From NCBI GenBank assembly GCA_902536575.1, contig CACAYA010000004.1, forward strand, positions 1 to 56,432: 56,432 nucleotides of DNA, read 5' to 3'. The translations under genes and the position numbers were made by a program. The notes beneath the pieces were generated by a model. The model was not told the DNA's origin. It did no database searches and saw only the letters and a list, made by a program, of their open reading frames with translations. Shown one piece after another: positions 37,314 to 47,495 of this stretch (position 1 is its first letter; every line of letters starts with the position of its first letter). This stretch comes from an uncultured Pelagibacteraceae bacterium (GTDB lineage: Bacteria > Pseudomonadota > Alphaproteobacteria > Pelagibacterales > Pelagibacteraceae).

Positions 37314-37876
37314 GAATAATATCAGGATCTTTTAAAGGTAAGAGAATTTTAGAACCAAAAGATAAGAATACTAGACCTTTGAAAGATTTAACTAAAGAGT
37401 CTATTTTCAACATTATTGAACATTCAAATAAATTTAAAATAAAACTTGTTGGATCTAATGTACTAGATTTATTTTCAGGCGTTGGTTCTTTTGGAATAGA
37501 ATGTCTTTCTAGAGGCGCAAAGAAAGTAATTTTTACTGAAAATTATAAGGGTGTTATACCAGTTTTAAAAAAAAATTTACTTAAACTTAAATCTACAAAT
37601 AATTACAAAATACTTGAAAAAGATATTTATAAAGAAAATAATTTATTCATACTTAATGAACTTTTTGATATTATTTTTTTAGACCCACCTTATAAAGACA
37701 AAAATCTATATAAGATTCTTACATCAATCGAAAAAGGAAATATTTTAAAAAAAAACGGTATAATTATTTTACATCGACACAAAAAAGAAACTGATATTAT
37801 TCCAACTAATTTTAAAATTATTGAAGAAAAGCAATACGGTATTTCAAAAGTAAGTTTTATATGCCTTTTAAGATAA
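37310..37876 (+). CDS. rsmD: 16S rRNA (guanine-966-N2)-methyltransferase
   Basis: Methylates G966 of 16S rRNA. The 188-residue protein has the start RIISGSFKGKRI and RPLKDLTKESIFNI (about 22-36), the AdoMet site NVLDLFSGVGSFGIECLSRGA (about 48-68) and the catalytic FLDPPYKD (about 122-129). The final IEEKQYGISKVSFI is also the usual RsmD ending. Convergent with pgi, overlapping by nine bases at the 3' ends. Confidence 0.94.
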   Translation: MRIISGSFKGKRILEPKDKNTRPLKDLTKESIFNIIEHSNKFKIKLVGSNVLDLFSGVGSFGIECLSRGAKKVIFTENYKGVIPVLKKNLLKLKSTNNYKILEKDIYKENNLFILNELFDIIFLDPPYKDKNLYKILTSIEKGNILKKNGIIILHRHKKETDIIPTNFKIIEEKQYGISKVSFICLLR

Positions 37877-39019
37877 TATTCTTTTAGTTTCTATTTTAAT
37901 TAATTCAACAGCTGGCTGATCATAAGGATTTAAATTCAAGGATTTGCCGATTAAAATAGTTTCTAAGATAAAGAAAGAAAATAATTCTCCCAAAGTTTTT
38001 TCGTCTCTACTTTTTATTTCAAAACTTCGGAATGGAATGTTTTGTTTATTGAAAACATTCTCTGTGGCTGTTTTCTGAGCGTAAATTATCTGAGATATAC
38101 TTTTGTTTTTCAAGGACTTTTGAGTAGGTAATACTTTACTATTTTTTATTTTTAATGATTTATCCTCGTGGGTATAAAAAAAAGTAAAAAAATTATTTTT
38201 AAATCCATCTAGATAAAGTTGCATAACACTATGATTATCTTTTGGTAAAGTAGATATGATAGGAAGCAATCCTTTGCCCTTTTTTCCTAAGCTCTCTGCT
38301 ATTAACTGTTGATACCAATTAAAAAGACTCTCAGCTTTTTCGTCATAGTTAAGAATAATAGAATTAATTTTTTTTTTTTTTAAAAAAAAAACACTTGTTG
38401 CAACATTTTGGATCAAATTATTAATAAATTTTTTGTTTTTTATTAAGGAATTATATTGTCTAAAATAATCTGGATTTAATCCCATCAATTCAGCAGGCAA
38501 CATACCGACTTCTGAAAGAACGGAATATCTTCCTCCAATAAAATTATTATGATGAACTATTTCTGATTTTAATTTATTTCCTAATTCATAAAGATAACTT
38601 TTTTTATTTTCTGTAATAAAAATATTTTTATCTAATTTATTTATGAAAATATTTGAATTTACAATTGTTTCAAGTGTATTTCCTGATTTAGAAACAATTA
38701 AGTTAAGATGTTTCTTGTTACTTTTTATTTTTTTTATTTGAAGATTATCAAAAAAAGATAACTTTTTATTAATCTTATGTTTTAAAAAATTGTATATCGC
38801 TCTAGTACCTAAGCTAGATCCACCCATACCTATTATTCGCAAATTTTTATATTTTTTGTATTTTGATAGACTTTTTTTAATATAACTATCTTTATAATCT
38901 TTTCCTAAAGAGTATAAAATTTGATTATCCTCTTTTAAAAGCTTGGCTAAAATTTTTTTAATATTTGAAGTTTCTTTTTTTATTTTAAAATTTTTAAAAA
39001 AGATATTTTTACTGTACAT
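37868..39019 (-). CDS. pgi: Glucose-6-phosphate isomerase, short form
   Basis: Interconverts glucose-6-phosphate and fructose-6-phosphate. At 383 residues it is clearly shorter than the 440-550 of most families. The phosphate-binding GMGGSSLGTRAIYNFL (about 63-78) and SKSGNTLET (about 110-118) are present, as are FIGGRYSVLSEVGM (about 160-173), the DNHSVMQLYLDG segment with the catalytic His (about 258-269) and the C-terminal NPYDQPAVELIK (about 364-375). Thus both sugar-isomerase domains are kept. The coding strand includes a T10A14 homopolymer (near 38368-38391) that encodes Phe-Phe-Leu-Lys-Lys-Lys-Lys, a place prone to slippage. Confidence 0.9.
   Translation of the reverse strand: MYSKNIFFKNFKIKKETSNIKKILAKLLKEDNQILYSLGKDYKDSYIKKSLSKYKKYKNLRIIGMGGSSLGTRAIYNFLKHKINKKLSFFDNLQIKKIKSNKKHLNLIVSKSGNTLETIVNSNIFINKLDKNIFITENKKSYLYELGNKLKSEIVHHNNFIGGRYSVLSEVGMLPAELMGLNPDYFRQYNSLIKNKKFINNLIQNVATSVFFLKKKKINSIILNYDEKAESLFNWYQQLIAESLGKKGKGLLPIISTLPKDNHSVMQLYLDGFKNNFFTFFYTHEDKSLKIKNSKVLPTQKSLKNKSISQIIYAQKTATENVFNKQNIPFRSFEIKSRDEKTLGELFSFFILETILIGKSLNLNPYDQPAVELIKIETKRILS
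38368..38391. repeat. Homopolymer block T14A10 inside pgi
   Basis: Fourteen T (38368-38381) are followed by ten A (38382-38391) on the plus strand. It is within the pgi coding frame and is the longest paired homopolymer I saw. Such tracts cause replication or polymerase slippage and sequencing indels; the frame is intact as written. Confidence 0.9.
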
Positions 39020-39020
39020 C

Positions 39021-39338
39021 TTAGTTTTTAATTTTATCTAAGATAAAATTTTCTGTATTTTGATTTGACTTATTATCACCATCCAAACTTTTGTTAGCAT
39101 TATCCGTAACTATAAATTTCTTTATCTGGTTTGTATTTTTTTGTTGGTTGTCTTGATTTTGTTTGGGGGTAGGTAATTTTTCAAAATCAGGTGGCATTAT
39201 TAAAGGTTCTTTTTTTTCAATCAAAAATTCATCAGTACTATTCTTTCTTTTGGACTCGAAACCTTTTTTTAAGGTGTTACAGCTATATAAAAAGCAACTA
39301 ATTAAAATAACAAAAAAGACTGATTTAAATATTTTCAT
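39021..39338 (-). CDS. Small lipoprotein, DUF3035-like
   Basis: A 105-residue lipoprotein: basic-hydrophobic leader and lipobox ending L-Y-S-Cys20. After the Cys, FESKRKNSTDEFLIEKKEPLIMPPDF and LPTP match the alphaproteobacterial DUF3035 pattern (S-PDEF-x-V-x-x-x-PL-x-x-PPDF). The C-terminal half is Asn/Gln/Lys-rich and probably disordered. Function is unknown. ATG 39336-39338 is preferred; it lies 14 bases inside the lspA 3' end. Its own lipobox would be cut by the signal peptidase encoded immediately upstream. Confidence 0.8.
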   Translation of the reverse strand: MKIFKSVFFVILISCFLYSCNTLKKGFESKRKNSTDEFLIEKKEPLIMPPDFEKLPTPKQNQDNQQKNTNQIKKFIVTDNANKSLDGDNKSNQNTENFILDKIKN

Positions 39339-39822
39339 TTCTATCTTTAACAATAAATTCAGACAAAATCATAAGAAATACTCCAATTGTTATAAATATA
39401 TCAGCGATATTAAATATGAACCAGTGAAAATTGTTTATATGTAAATCTATAAAATCTGGTACAGCCTTATAATAAATTCGGTCACATAAATTTCCAATTG
39501 CTCCACCAAAAATCATAAGTAATGCATATTTTTTTATCCCCTTACTTTTGATTAACATAAAAAGTATCACAAAAACAATTATAAGAATCATGATAGTTAA
39601 ATAATTATAAAGATTTTTTTGATCAAAAGAAAAAAGACCAAAAGCTATTCCTTCATTCCAAATCAAATATACATTCAAAAATTTTGATGCAAATATTTCA
39701 GAACCACTACTTATTTTATCTAAATAAATCACATACAACTTTGTTAATCTATCTAACAAAAAGATTGAAAGAATAATTAATAAATTTAAGTAAAAACTTT
39801 TACTAACATTTACTATGCTCAT
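39325..39822 (-). CDS. lspA: Lipoprotein signal peptidase (signal peptidase II)
   Basis: Cleaves lipoprotein signal peptides in the inner membrane. The 165-residue protein has four hydrophobic helices. The catalytic Asp residues are in GGAIGNLCDRIYYKAVPDFIDL and FNIADIFITIG (about 112-148). LDRLTKLYVI (about 26-35) is the usual N-terminal block, and NEGIAFGLF fits NxGxAFG. ATG 39820-39822 overlaps the ileS stop (TAATG); a longer reading to 39840 would lie inside ileS. ileS-lspA is a widely conserved pair. Confidence 0.94.
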   Translation of the reverse strand: MSIVNVSKSFYLNLLIILSIFLLDRLTKLYVIYLDKISSGSEIFASKFLNVYLIWNEGIAFGLFSFDQKNLYNYLTIMILIIVFVILFMLIKSKGIKKYALLMIFGGAIGNLCDRIYYKAVPDFIDLHINNFHWFIFNIADIFITIGVFLMILSEFIVKDRNENI

Positions 39823-42551
39823 TAAGAATTTTTTGGACAATGAACTCTATTACAAGCATTTTTAATAATTTTCCAACATAGAGTACATTTTGTTCCTTTT
39901 GCTTTTGTAGTTTGTGCGCTTGTTTCTAAGTTTTCCTTAAAATAGATTTGAGCTTTTGATGTTATGCATAGTTCTGAAAAATCTATATTTTTTGAAATTT
40001 TTTCCAGTTTTTTATCTAAATGAATATTTAAATCTGCCTCTAAACTTGATCCAATTTCTTTATTTGCTCGTTTTTCTTCAATACTAATATTACAAATATT
40101 TCTAATTTTGATTAATTCTAACCATTTTTGATATAATTTTTCGTTTTCGAATATATCTGGAAAATCTAAAAATTTTTCTAAATGAATACTTTTATTATCT
40201 TTGAACAATAATCTATAAATTTCTTCAGTAGTAAAAGATAAAATTGGTGCAAACCATTTTAATAACGAATTCAAAATTATATTTAACAGTAATATAGTTG
40301 ACTTTCTTTTTTTTGAATCTATAGGATCGCAATATAATGAATCTTTTCTAATATCAAAATAAAATGCAGACAGATCTACTGTACAAAAATTAAGTAACTC
40401 TTTATATAAATTGTGAAAATCATAATTTTTAAAATATTTTTTAAAGCTAATATTCAAAGAATATAATTTATGAAGCATAAATTGTTCAAGTTCGGGTAAT
40501 TCATTTAAATTTACTTTTTCAAAATCGATTACTTCAAAATTATCTTTGATATTTCCAAGTAGATATCTGAATGTATTTCTGATTTTTCTGTAAGACTCAG
40601 CATGCTGGTCAAGAATTGAATAATCTATTCTTAAATCTTCTGAATAATTTGATGATGCTACCCAAATTCTTAATATATCTGCTCCATATTTTTTTAAAAT
40701 ATCTTCAGGTGCAATTACATTTCCAAGAGATTTAGACATTTTCAATCCTTTGCCATCCACAACAAATCCGTGAGATAAAATATTTTCAAATGGTGCTCTT
40801 CCTCTAGTACCACATGACTCTAACAATGATGAATGAAACCAGCCTCTGTGTTGATCTGATCCCTCTAAATACATTGATGCTGGCCACTTCAAATCTTCTC
40901 TTTTTTCAAGAACAAATGAATGCGTAGACCCACTATCAAACCAAACCTCAACTATATCGCTCAATTTATCGTAATCTTTAGCTTTATATTTGGTACCTAA
41001 AAATCTTTGAGGGTCATCTGAAAACCAACAATCTGAACCCTCTTTTTCATAAATTGAGGCAATGGTTTCATTTACATCATCGTCAACTAAAATTTCTTTT
41101 GTTTTTTTGTTTACAAAAATTGGAAGAGGAACTCCCCATACTCTTTGTCTAGATACACACCAATCTGGTCTAGTTTCTATCATTGACTTTAATCTTTCTT
41201 TTCCTTTGCTTGGATAAAAAGTTGTATCATTAATTGCTTTCAAAGCTTTATCTCTTAATTTATGACTTTCCATTGATATAAACCATTGTGGTGTTGCTCT
41301 GTGAACTAATGGAGCTTTTGATCTCCAAGAATGTGGGTATGAGTGTATTAGCTCACCATTTGATAATAATTTTTTTTGTTCTTTAAGTTTTTCAATAACT
41401 AAAGGATTTGCTTTAAAAATATGAATTCCTTCAAATAAACTCACATTATTTGTATATTTGCCATCTCCATCAACTGTTTCGATTGCTTTGATTCCATTGT
41501 TTAAACATAAATTAAAATCATCAGGACCATGACTAGGAGCACAATGAACAATTCCTGTTCCCTGCTCAGTTGTCACAAACCTTGCCTGTAACATTGGAAT
41601 ATCATAGTCAAAACCTAAATCTAAAAAAGGGTGACTGCAGACAGTTTCTTTTAATTCCTTACCTTGAAATGTTTTTAATTTTTTATAATTTTTTATTTTA
41701 CAATCATTGATTACTGACGCTAGCAAGGCTTCTGCAACTATAATTTTTCTATTTTTAAAATCATTATCATCATTTAACTCTAAGAGAACATACTTAAGAG
41801 ACTCGTTATAAGCTAGTGCTCTGTTGGCTGGGATTGTCCAAGGAGTTGTAGTCCATATAATTATCTCACTGCCATTAAGTTCTTTTAAATTAGATTTTTT
41901 CACAGGAAAGGAGGTGTAAATAGTATCTGATTTATGATCTTGATATTCAACTTCAGCATCTGCTAAAGCCGTCTTTTCAACTGTAGACCATAATACCGGT
42001 TTAAAACCTCTATATAAACTTCCTTGTTTTAAAAATTTACCAAGCTCTCTTACAATTTGAGCTTCAGCATCAAAACTCATAGTTGAATAATAGTTTTCCC
42101 AATCACCCACTACACCCAAACGTTTAAATTGACCTTTATGAACCTCAATCCATTTCTCTGCAAATAACCTACATTCTTTTCGGAATTCTACTATTGGAAC
42201 ATCATTTTTATTTTTTTTATTTTTTTTATATTGTTCTTCTATTTTCCATTCAATAGGTAAACCGTGACAATCCCATCCTGGAACATAGATAGAGTCTTTG
42301 CCATCCATTTGATGGAATTTTACAATTATATCTTTTAAAATTTTATTAAGAGCAGTTCCCATATGAATATTACCATTTGCATATGGTGGACCGTCGTGAA
42401 GAACAAATTTTTCTTTTCCTTTGCTTGAATTTCTTAATTCTTTATAAAGATTAATCTTCTGCCAATATTCTAAAATTTCTGGCTCTCTTACAGGTAAGTT
42501 AGCTTTCATTGAAAAAGCAGTTTTAGGAAGATTGATCTGGGAATTACTCAT
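39822..42551 (-). CDS. ileS: Isoleucyl-tRNA synthetase
   Basis: Charges tRNA-Ile. The 909-residue class I synthetase has the HIGH-type motif GPPYANGNIHMGTALNK (about 53-69), the CP1 editing domain with WTTTPWTIPANRALAY (about 228-243), the KMSKS-type GLKMSKSLGN (about 600-610) and the C-terminal zinc-type region CTLCW with a partial second pair (CNRVHC). The length is normal. It overlaps ribF by four bases. No T-box or other leader is visible before it, since it lies inside an operon. Confidence 0.97.
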   Translation of the reverse strand: MSNSQINLPKTAFSMKANLPVREPEILEYWQKINLYKELRNSSKGKEKFVLHDGPPYANGNIHMGTALNKILKDIIVKFHQMDGKDSIYVPGWDCHGLPIEWKIEEQYKKNKKNKNDVPIVEFRKECRLFAEKWIEVHKGQFKRLGVVGDWENYYSTMSFDAEAQIVRELGKFLKQGSLYRGFKPVLWSTVEKTALADAEVEYQDHKSDTIYTSFPVKKSNLKELNGSEIIIWTTTPWTIPANRALAYNESLKYVLLELNDDNDFKNRKIIVAEALLASVINDCKIKNYKKLKTFQGKELKETVCSHPFLDLGFDYDIPMLQARFVTTEQGTGIVHCAPSHGPDDFNLCLNNGIKAIETVDGDGKYTNNVSLFEGIHIFKANPLVIEKLKEQKKLLSNGELIHSYPHSWRSKAPLVHRATPQWFISMESHKLRDKALKAINDTTFYPSKGKERLKSMIETRPDWCVSRQRVWGVPLPIFVNKKTKEILVDDDVNETIASIYEKEGSDCWFSDDPQRFLGTKYKAKDYDKLSDIVEVWFDSGSTHSFVLEKREDLKWPASMYLEGSDQHRGWFHSSLLESCGTRGRAPFENILSHGFVVDGKGLKMSKSLGNVIAPEDILKKYGADILRIWVASSNYSEDLRIDYSILDQHAESYRKIRNTFRYLLGNIKDNFEVIDFEKVNLNELPELEQFMLHKLYSLNISFKKYFKNYDFHNLYKELLNFCTVDLSAFYFDIRKDSLYCDPIDSKKRKSTILLLNIILNSLLKWFAPILSFTTEEIYRLLFKDNKSIHLEKFLDFPDIFENEKLYQKWLELIKIRNICNISIEEKRANKEIGSSLEADLNIHLDKKLEKISKNIDFSELCITSKAQIYFKENLETSAQTTKAKGTKCTLCWKIIKNACNRVHCPKNS

Positions 42552-43471
42552 TTAGTTTTTTTGGCAATATTTAAATCTTTTTTTATTTGAGACTTTAATT
42601 GATTAACATTTTTAAATTTTTTCTCTTTTCTAATAAACTTTAAAAACTCCACTGATAAGAGTTTATTATATAGATTTCCAGCATAATTAAATAAATGAAC
42701 CTCTAATAAGATTTTTTTCTGATTAAATGTCGGCCTATAACCAAGATTTGCGATTCCTCTTAAGTATTTAGAATTATTTGGCCTCAATACTCTAACCGCA
42801 TAAACACCTGGTTTGGCTATAACATAGTCTTTTATATCTAAGTTGCATGTCGGGAAACCAATTTTTTTACCAACTTGTCTTCCTTTCAGAACTTTTCCAT
42901 CAACAGTCCAATTTCTATCTAATAGCTTATTTGCTTTTTCTAAAAATCCTTTTTCTAAAAGACTTCTTATTAATGTAGACGAAATTATTTTTTGTTGTTT
43001 GATTAATGGTTCTGGTTTAACTACTTTAAAATTAAATTTTGTCTCGTTTTTAATCAATAAATTTACATTACCCTCTCTTTTATTACCGAATCTAAAATTA
43101 TTACTGACAAATATAAATTTTGATTTTAATTTTTTGTGCAGAATTTCTTTAATAAAATTAATTGATTTTGTTTTAGAAAATATTTTATTGAATTTTTTTG
43201 TAATAATAAAATCTACTTTTAGTTTACTAAGTAAATTTACTTTTTGATTTATACTTGTTATTCTAAAATTTTTAAGAGATTTGTTAAAATACATTTTAGG
43301 CATTGGATCAAAATTTATCACACCAATCTTTACCTTATGTTTTTTTTTGTATAAATTTGCTACTTTAAATAATTTTTGATGACCCAAGTGAACTCCATCA
43401 AAATTTCCGATTAAAATTATAGAATTTTTATGAATATTTTGAATATTAAAATTTTTATATAATTTTACCAT
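42548..43471 (-). CDS. ribF: Bifunctional riboflavin kinase/FAD synthetase
   Basis: Makes FMN and FAD from riboflavin. The 307-residue protein has the FAD-synthetase nucleotidyltransferase N-terminus (ILIGNFDGVHLGHQKLF, about 19-35) and the riboflavin-kinase C-terminus (GKKIGFPTCNLDIKDYVIAKPGVYAV and RGIANLGYRPTFN, about 200-260). STLIRSLLEKG (about 168-178) separates the two. Very basic composition, in line with the genome. It lies between a HAD phosphatase and ileS, overlapping both by a few bases; ribF-ileS-lspA is a common bacterial order. Confidence 0.94.
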   Translation of the reverse strand: MVKLYKNFNIQNIHKNSIILIGNFDGVHLGHQKLFKVANLYKKKHKVKIGVINFDPMPKMYFNKSLKNFRITSINQKVNLLSKLKVDFIITKKFNKIFSKTKSINFIKEILHKKLKSKFIFVSNNFRFGNKREGNVNLLIKNETKFNFKVVKPEPLIKQQKIISSTLIRSLLEKGFLEKANKLLDRNWTVDGKVLKGRQVGKKIGFPTCNLDIKDYVIAKPGVYAVRVLRPNNSKYLRGIANLGYRPTFNQKKILLEVHLFNYAGNLYNKLLSVEFLKFIRKEKKFKNVNQLKSQIKKDLNIAKKTK

Positions 43472-44283
43472 GTAAGATCTGACTGAATATAATTTACAAC
43501 TGTTTCATATTCTTTAGATAGCTCTAAAATACCCTTATTTATAATTTCCAATTTATGAATACCATTTGAAATTAATAATGAATCATAATTTAATAAATTA
43601 GCACCCTTAATATCTGTATTTAAATTATCTCCTATAGCTAGAGTTCTTTTTTTAAAGTTATTAATTGACAGATTATAAACTTCAGCATGCGGCTTCCCAA
43701 AGTATACCACTTCTCCACCCATTTTTTCAAAAACCATTGCGACAGAACCTGCACATAATTCTCTTATATTTCCACGATCAACAATTAAATCAGGATTTGT
43801 ACATATCATTTTTTTTTGAATATGGTTTTCAAATAAATGTTTATAATAATTCAAATCTTTATCATGATTTTCAAATAATCCTGTGCATAACAAATATTCA
43901 CTATCAGCAAGTTCACTCGTTTTATTTTTGTTAAATTGAACAAATAGATCAAAGTCTTTTGGTGGACCAACATGAAAAAATTTTTGGGATGAATACGATT
44001 TTTTTATATAGCTTAGTGCAGCTTCTCCCGATGTAAATACGTGATTTCTAAACTCTTCTTCCATTCCCATTTTTTCTAAAGAATTTTTTACAGTTTCATT
44101 TGGTCTTGGTGCATTGGTTAAAAGAACAAAATCTTTATTATTTTTTTTAAGCTCTTTAAGAGTGTTAATTGCACTTTCATAAAGAGTTATCCCGTTATGA
44201 ACAACTCCCCATAAATCTATATAAAAAAGATCATAACTATGGGCAATTGAACTAAGGCCACCGGAATCTAAATTTTTAGTCAT
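43465..44283 (-). CDS. HAD-IIA family phosphatase (NagD-like)
   Basis: A 272-residue HAD-superfamily hydrolase. The nucleophile is in FYIDLWGVVHNG (Asp near 23), motif II in VLLTNAPRPN (about 53-62), a Lys near GKPHAEVY (about 198-205) and motif IV in LAIGDNLNTDIKGA (about 214-227). The LWGVVHNG pattern is typical of the alphaproteobacterial subfamily TIGR01459-like, annotated as sugar-phosphate or 4-nitrophenyl phosphatase; the true substrate is unknown. It starts 131 bases from groES, the longest clear promoter region here, and overlaps ribF by seven bases. Confidence 0.88.
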   Translation of the reverse strand: MTKNLDSGGLSSIAHSYDLFYIDLWGVVHNGITLYESAINTLKELKKNNKDFVLLTNAPRPNETVKNSLEKMGMEEEFRNHVFTSGEAALSYIKKSYSSQKFFHVGPPKDFDLFVQFNKNKTSELADSEYLLCTGLFENHDKDLNYYKHLFENHIQKKMICTNPDLIVDRGNIRELCAGSVAMVFEKMGGEVVYFGKPHAEVYNLSINNFKKRTLAIGDNLNTDIKGANLLNYDSLLISNGIHKLEIINKGILELSKEYETVVNYIQSDLTW

Positions 44284-44330
44284 AATTTAAGGTATAAACC
44301 ATAAAATCCCCAATTTCCTAGCATTATTAG

Positions 44331-44351
44331 TATCTAATCGAATATCTAATC
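44331..44351. repeat. Direct repeat TATCTAATC before the groES promoter
   Basis: TATCTAATC occurs at 44331-44339 and again at 44343-44351, a 12-base period; the second copy ends on the first base of the groES -35 element. It may be a regulator site or chance in AT-rich DNA. No CIRCE palindrome is present. Confidence 0.6.
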
Positions 44352-44378
44352 TTGAAATAGACGGCGTAATATCTATAT
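44351..44378 (+). promoter_or_regulatory. Predicted heat-shock (sigma-32) promoter of groES-groEL
   Basis: CTTGAA (44351-44356), 16 bases, then CTATAT (44373-44378) fits the alphaproteobacterial RpoH pattern of CTTGAAA and CTATAT. The expected start is near 44385, giving a leader of about 30 bases to ATG 44415. Regulation by sigma-32 is inference. Confidence 0.7.
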
Positions 44379-44403
44379 GAAGTGCATAATTATATAGAAT
44401 TAT

Positions 44404-44410
44404 AAAGGAG
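44404..44410 (+). promoter_or_regulatory. Strong Shine-Dalgarno site of groES
   Basis: AAAGGAG lies four bases before ATG 44415. With the groEL and atpE sites it is among the few clear ribosome-binding sites in this window. Confidence 0.85.
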
Positions 44411-44414
44411 ATTT

Positions 44415-44705
44415 ATGAAGTTTAAACCGTTACATGACAGAGTGTTAATAGAAGTATTGGACAGCAGTGAAAAGACTGCAGGTGGGATTATAATACCAGA
44501 TACTGCTCAAGAAAAACCGCAAGAGGGAAAAGTGGTTGCCATTGGTGGTGGTGCAAAAACAGAAGATGGAAAACTAATTCCAATGGATGTTAAAGTTGGT
44601 GACAAAGTTTTGTTTGGCAAATGGTCAGGAACTGAAGTCAAAATTGATGGTAAGGAATACAGCATAATGAAAGAGTCAGACATTATGGGTATCTCGGGAA
44701 AGTAA
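44415..44705 (+). CDS. groES: Co-chaperonin GroES
   Basis: The 96-residue lid of the GroEL folding chamber. The start [16 protein letters not shown], the mobile loop [22 protein letters not shown] (about 17-38) with the GGIIIP contact, and [12 protein letters not shown] at the end are all standard. groEL follows after 23 bases. The upstream region has a heat-shock-type promoter, and a strong Shine-Dalgarno site precedes the ATG. Confidence 0.98.
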   Translation: MKFKPLHDRVLIEVLDSSEKTAGGIIIPDTAQEKPQEGKVVAIGGGAKTEDGKLIPMDVKVGDKVLFGKWSGTEVKIDGKEYSIMKESDIMGISGK

Positions 44706-44710
44706 TTTAA

Positions 44711-46390
<1,680 letters not shown>

Positions 46391-46417
46391 CCCGTCCTAT
46401 TAGAACTAAAAATTCTA

Positions 46418-46455
46418 AAAACCCCCGTTGTTTTGTACTTCGGGGGTTTTTTATT
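46418..46455 (+). terminator. Rho-independent terminator of groESL, bidirectional
   Basis: AAAACCCCCG (46418-46427) pairs with CGGGGGTTTT (46441-46450), with a 13-base loop and a T run to the right. The minus strand also ends the stem in a T run, so it can stop transcripts of the convergent methyltransferase too. It is the only GC-rich intrinsic terminator I saw. Confidence 0.92.
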
Positions 46456-46503
46456 TACTGGTCACAATCTACTTTTAATTTACTGTAAAAAAAAATGCCA
46501 TGC

Positions 46504-47349
46504 TCAATGATCTTTTTTTTCTTTGTTAATAATTGAAACAAATTTTCTCCTGTAAGAGACACAATTATTTTCAGCATTTAATCTTTTATATATTAATTTA
46601 AAATCAATTAATTTTTGTTTCTTTAATTCACTCAAAGTCTCATAAGCAGCAATTGAATTATAAATTTTATCTGACTCCTCATGGCTTATATCTAGTAATA
46701 TATCATCACAAGCAATTATACCATTATCGTTAATTAGGTTCATTGCATTAATTATGTCAATACTTACTATCGGATAACCATGTGCTCCATCTACCCAAAT
46801 CAAATCATATTTTATTTTATGATTAATTAATTTAATCGAATTCATAGGCATAAATCTTATGTTGTTACCTAAAGATATATTTTTTTTTCTATTTTCTATA
46901 AATTCAATTAATTGATCTTTTCTTTTATACGACACAATAAAATCTTTATCATCTTCTGGTAAATCTATTGTTGAAACTTTTGCTTTAGGAAATAAATAAG
47001 ATAATAAAAGTGCATTAAAACCATCGTAAGTTCCAATTTCTAAAATATTTTCAATTTTAATATTTTTTTTAATTGAAATACTTGACAGCAAAATTTCATG
47101 TTCTGAGCTCATCTCTCTATTTGTGTTAACATTTAAATCAATTTTTTTTTTAATTTTATTCAAATTTTGAATGCCCTCGTCTCTATTTAATCCACACGAA
47201 TGAAAAATATCATCCTGTTTATTTTTATAAAAATTAAAATTATAATTCTTTAGCTTTAAAAAATAATTTATCTTCCTGAGAATCTTTGAAGGAATTTCGA
47301 GTGGATTACGTAGATGATTATTAATTTTTGTAATTAAAACTTTTATCAT
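46504..47349 (-). CDS. Class I SAM-dependent methyltransferase (Methyltransf_24-like)
   Basis: A 281-residue enzyme. The AdoMet-binding motif is ILEIGTYDGFNALLLSYLFP (about 102-121), followed by VSTIDLPEDD (about 125-134), DLIWVDGAHGYP (about 178-190) and DNGIIACDDI (about 204-214). This DGAHGY plus CDD pattern is seen in O-methyltransferase-like and cephalosporin-hydroxylase-like proteins linked to polysaccharide or secondary metabolism. The substrate is not known. The N-terminal 80 residues are basic and less conserved. Located between the groESL terminator and the space before typA, without a clear partner gene. Confidence 0.78.
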   Translation of the reverse strand: MIKVLITKINNHLRNPLEIPSKILRKINYFLKLKNYNFNFYKNKQDDIFHSCGLNRDEGIQNLNKIKKKIDLNVNTNREMSSEHEILLSSISIKKNIKIENILEIGTYDGFNALLLSYLFPKAKVSTIDLPEDDKDFIVSYKRKDQLIEFIENRKKNISLGNNIRFMPMNSIKLINHKIKYDLIWVDGAHGYPIVSIDIINAMNLINDNGIIACDDILLDISHEESDKIYNSIAAYETLSELKKQKLIDFKLIYKRLNAENNCVSYRRKFVSIINKEKKDH

Positions 47350-47458
47350 TTGTATTTAGAATTATCTTCATACTTATAAATCAAGTCAAACATATAAGTT
47401 TTAAATAATGTTAATTTACATCAATATACTAACTTTTTTTAGGATTTAAATTAAAGAA

Positions 47459-47487
47459 CTGACATATAAAAGTAAATTCTATATATA
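47459..47487 (+). promoter_or_regulatory. Possible promoter of the 38-codon ORF
   Basis: CTGACA (47459-47464), 17 bases, TATATA (47482-47487). The start would be around 47494, next to ATG 47496, implying a leaderless mRNA. The -10 box matches only four of six consensus bases, so the call is weak. Confidence 0.35.
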
Positions 47488-47495
47488 AATCAAAT

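Noticed and set aside
42843..43247. Plus-strand open frame of about 134 codons inside ribF.
   Set aside because: It lies antisense to a clear RibF with all motifs; the Phe/Leu-rich product mirrors Lys/Asn codons.
44284..44414. A possible CIRCE (HrcA) inverted repeat before groES.
   Set aside because: The TTAGCACTC-N9-GAGTGCTAA pattern is not there; only GCATTATTAG-like fragments occur, without the second arm.
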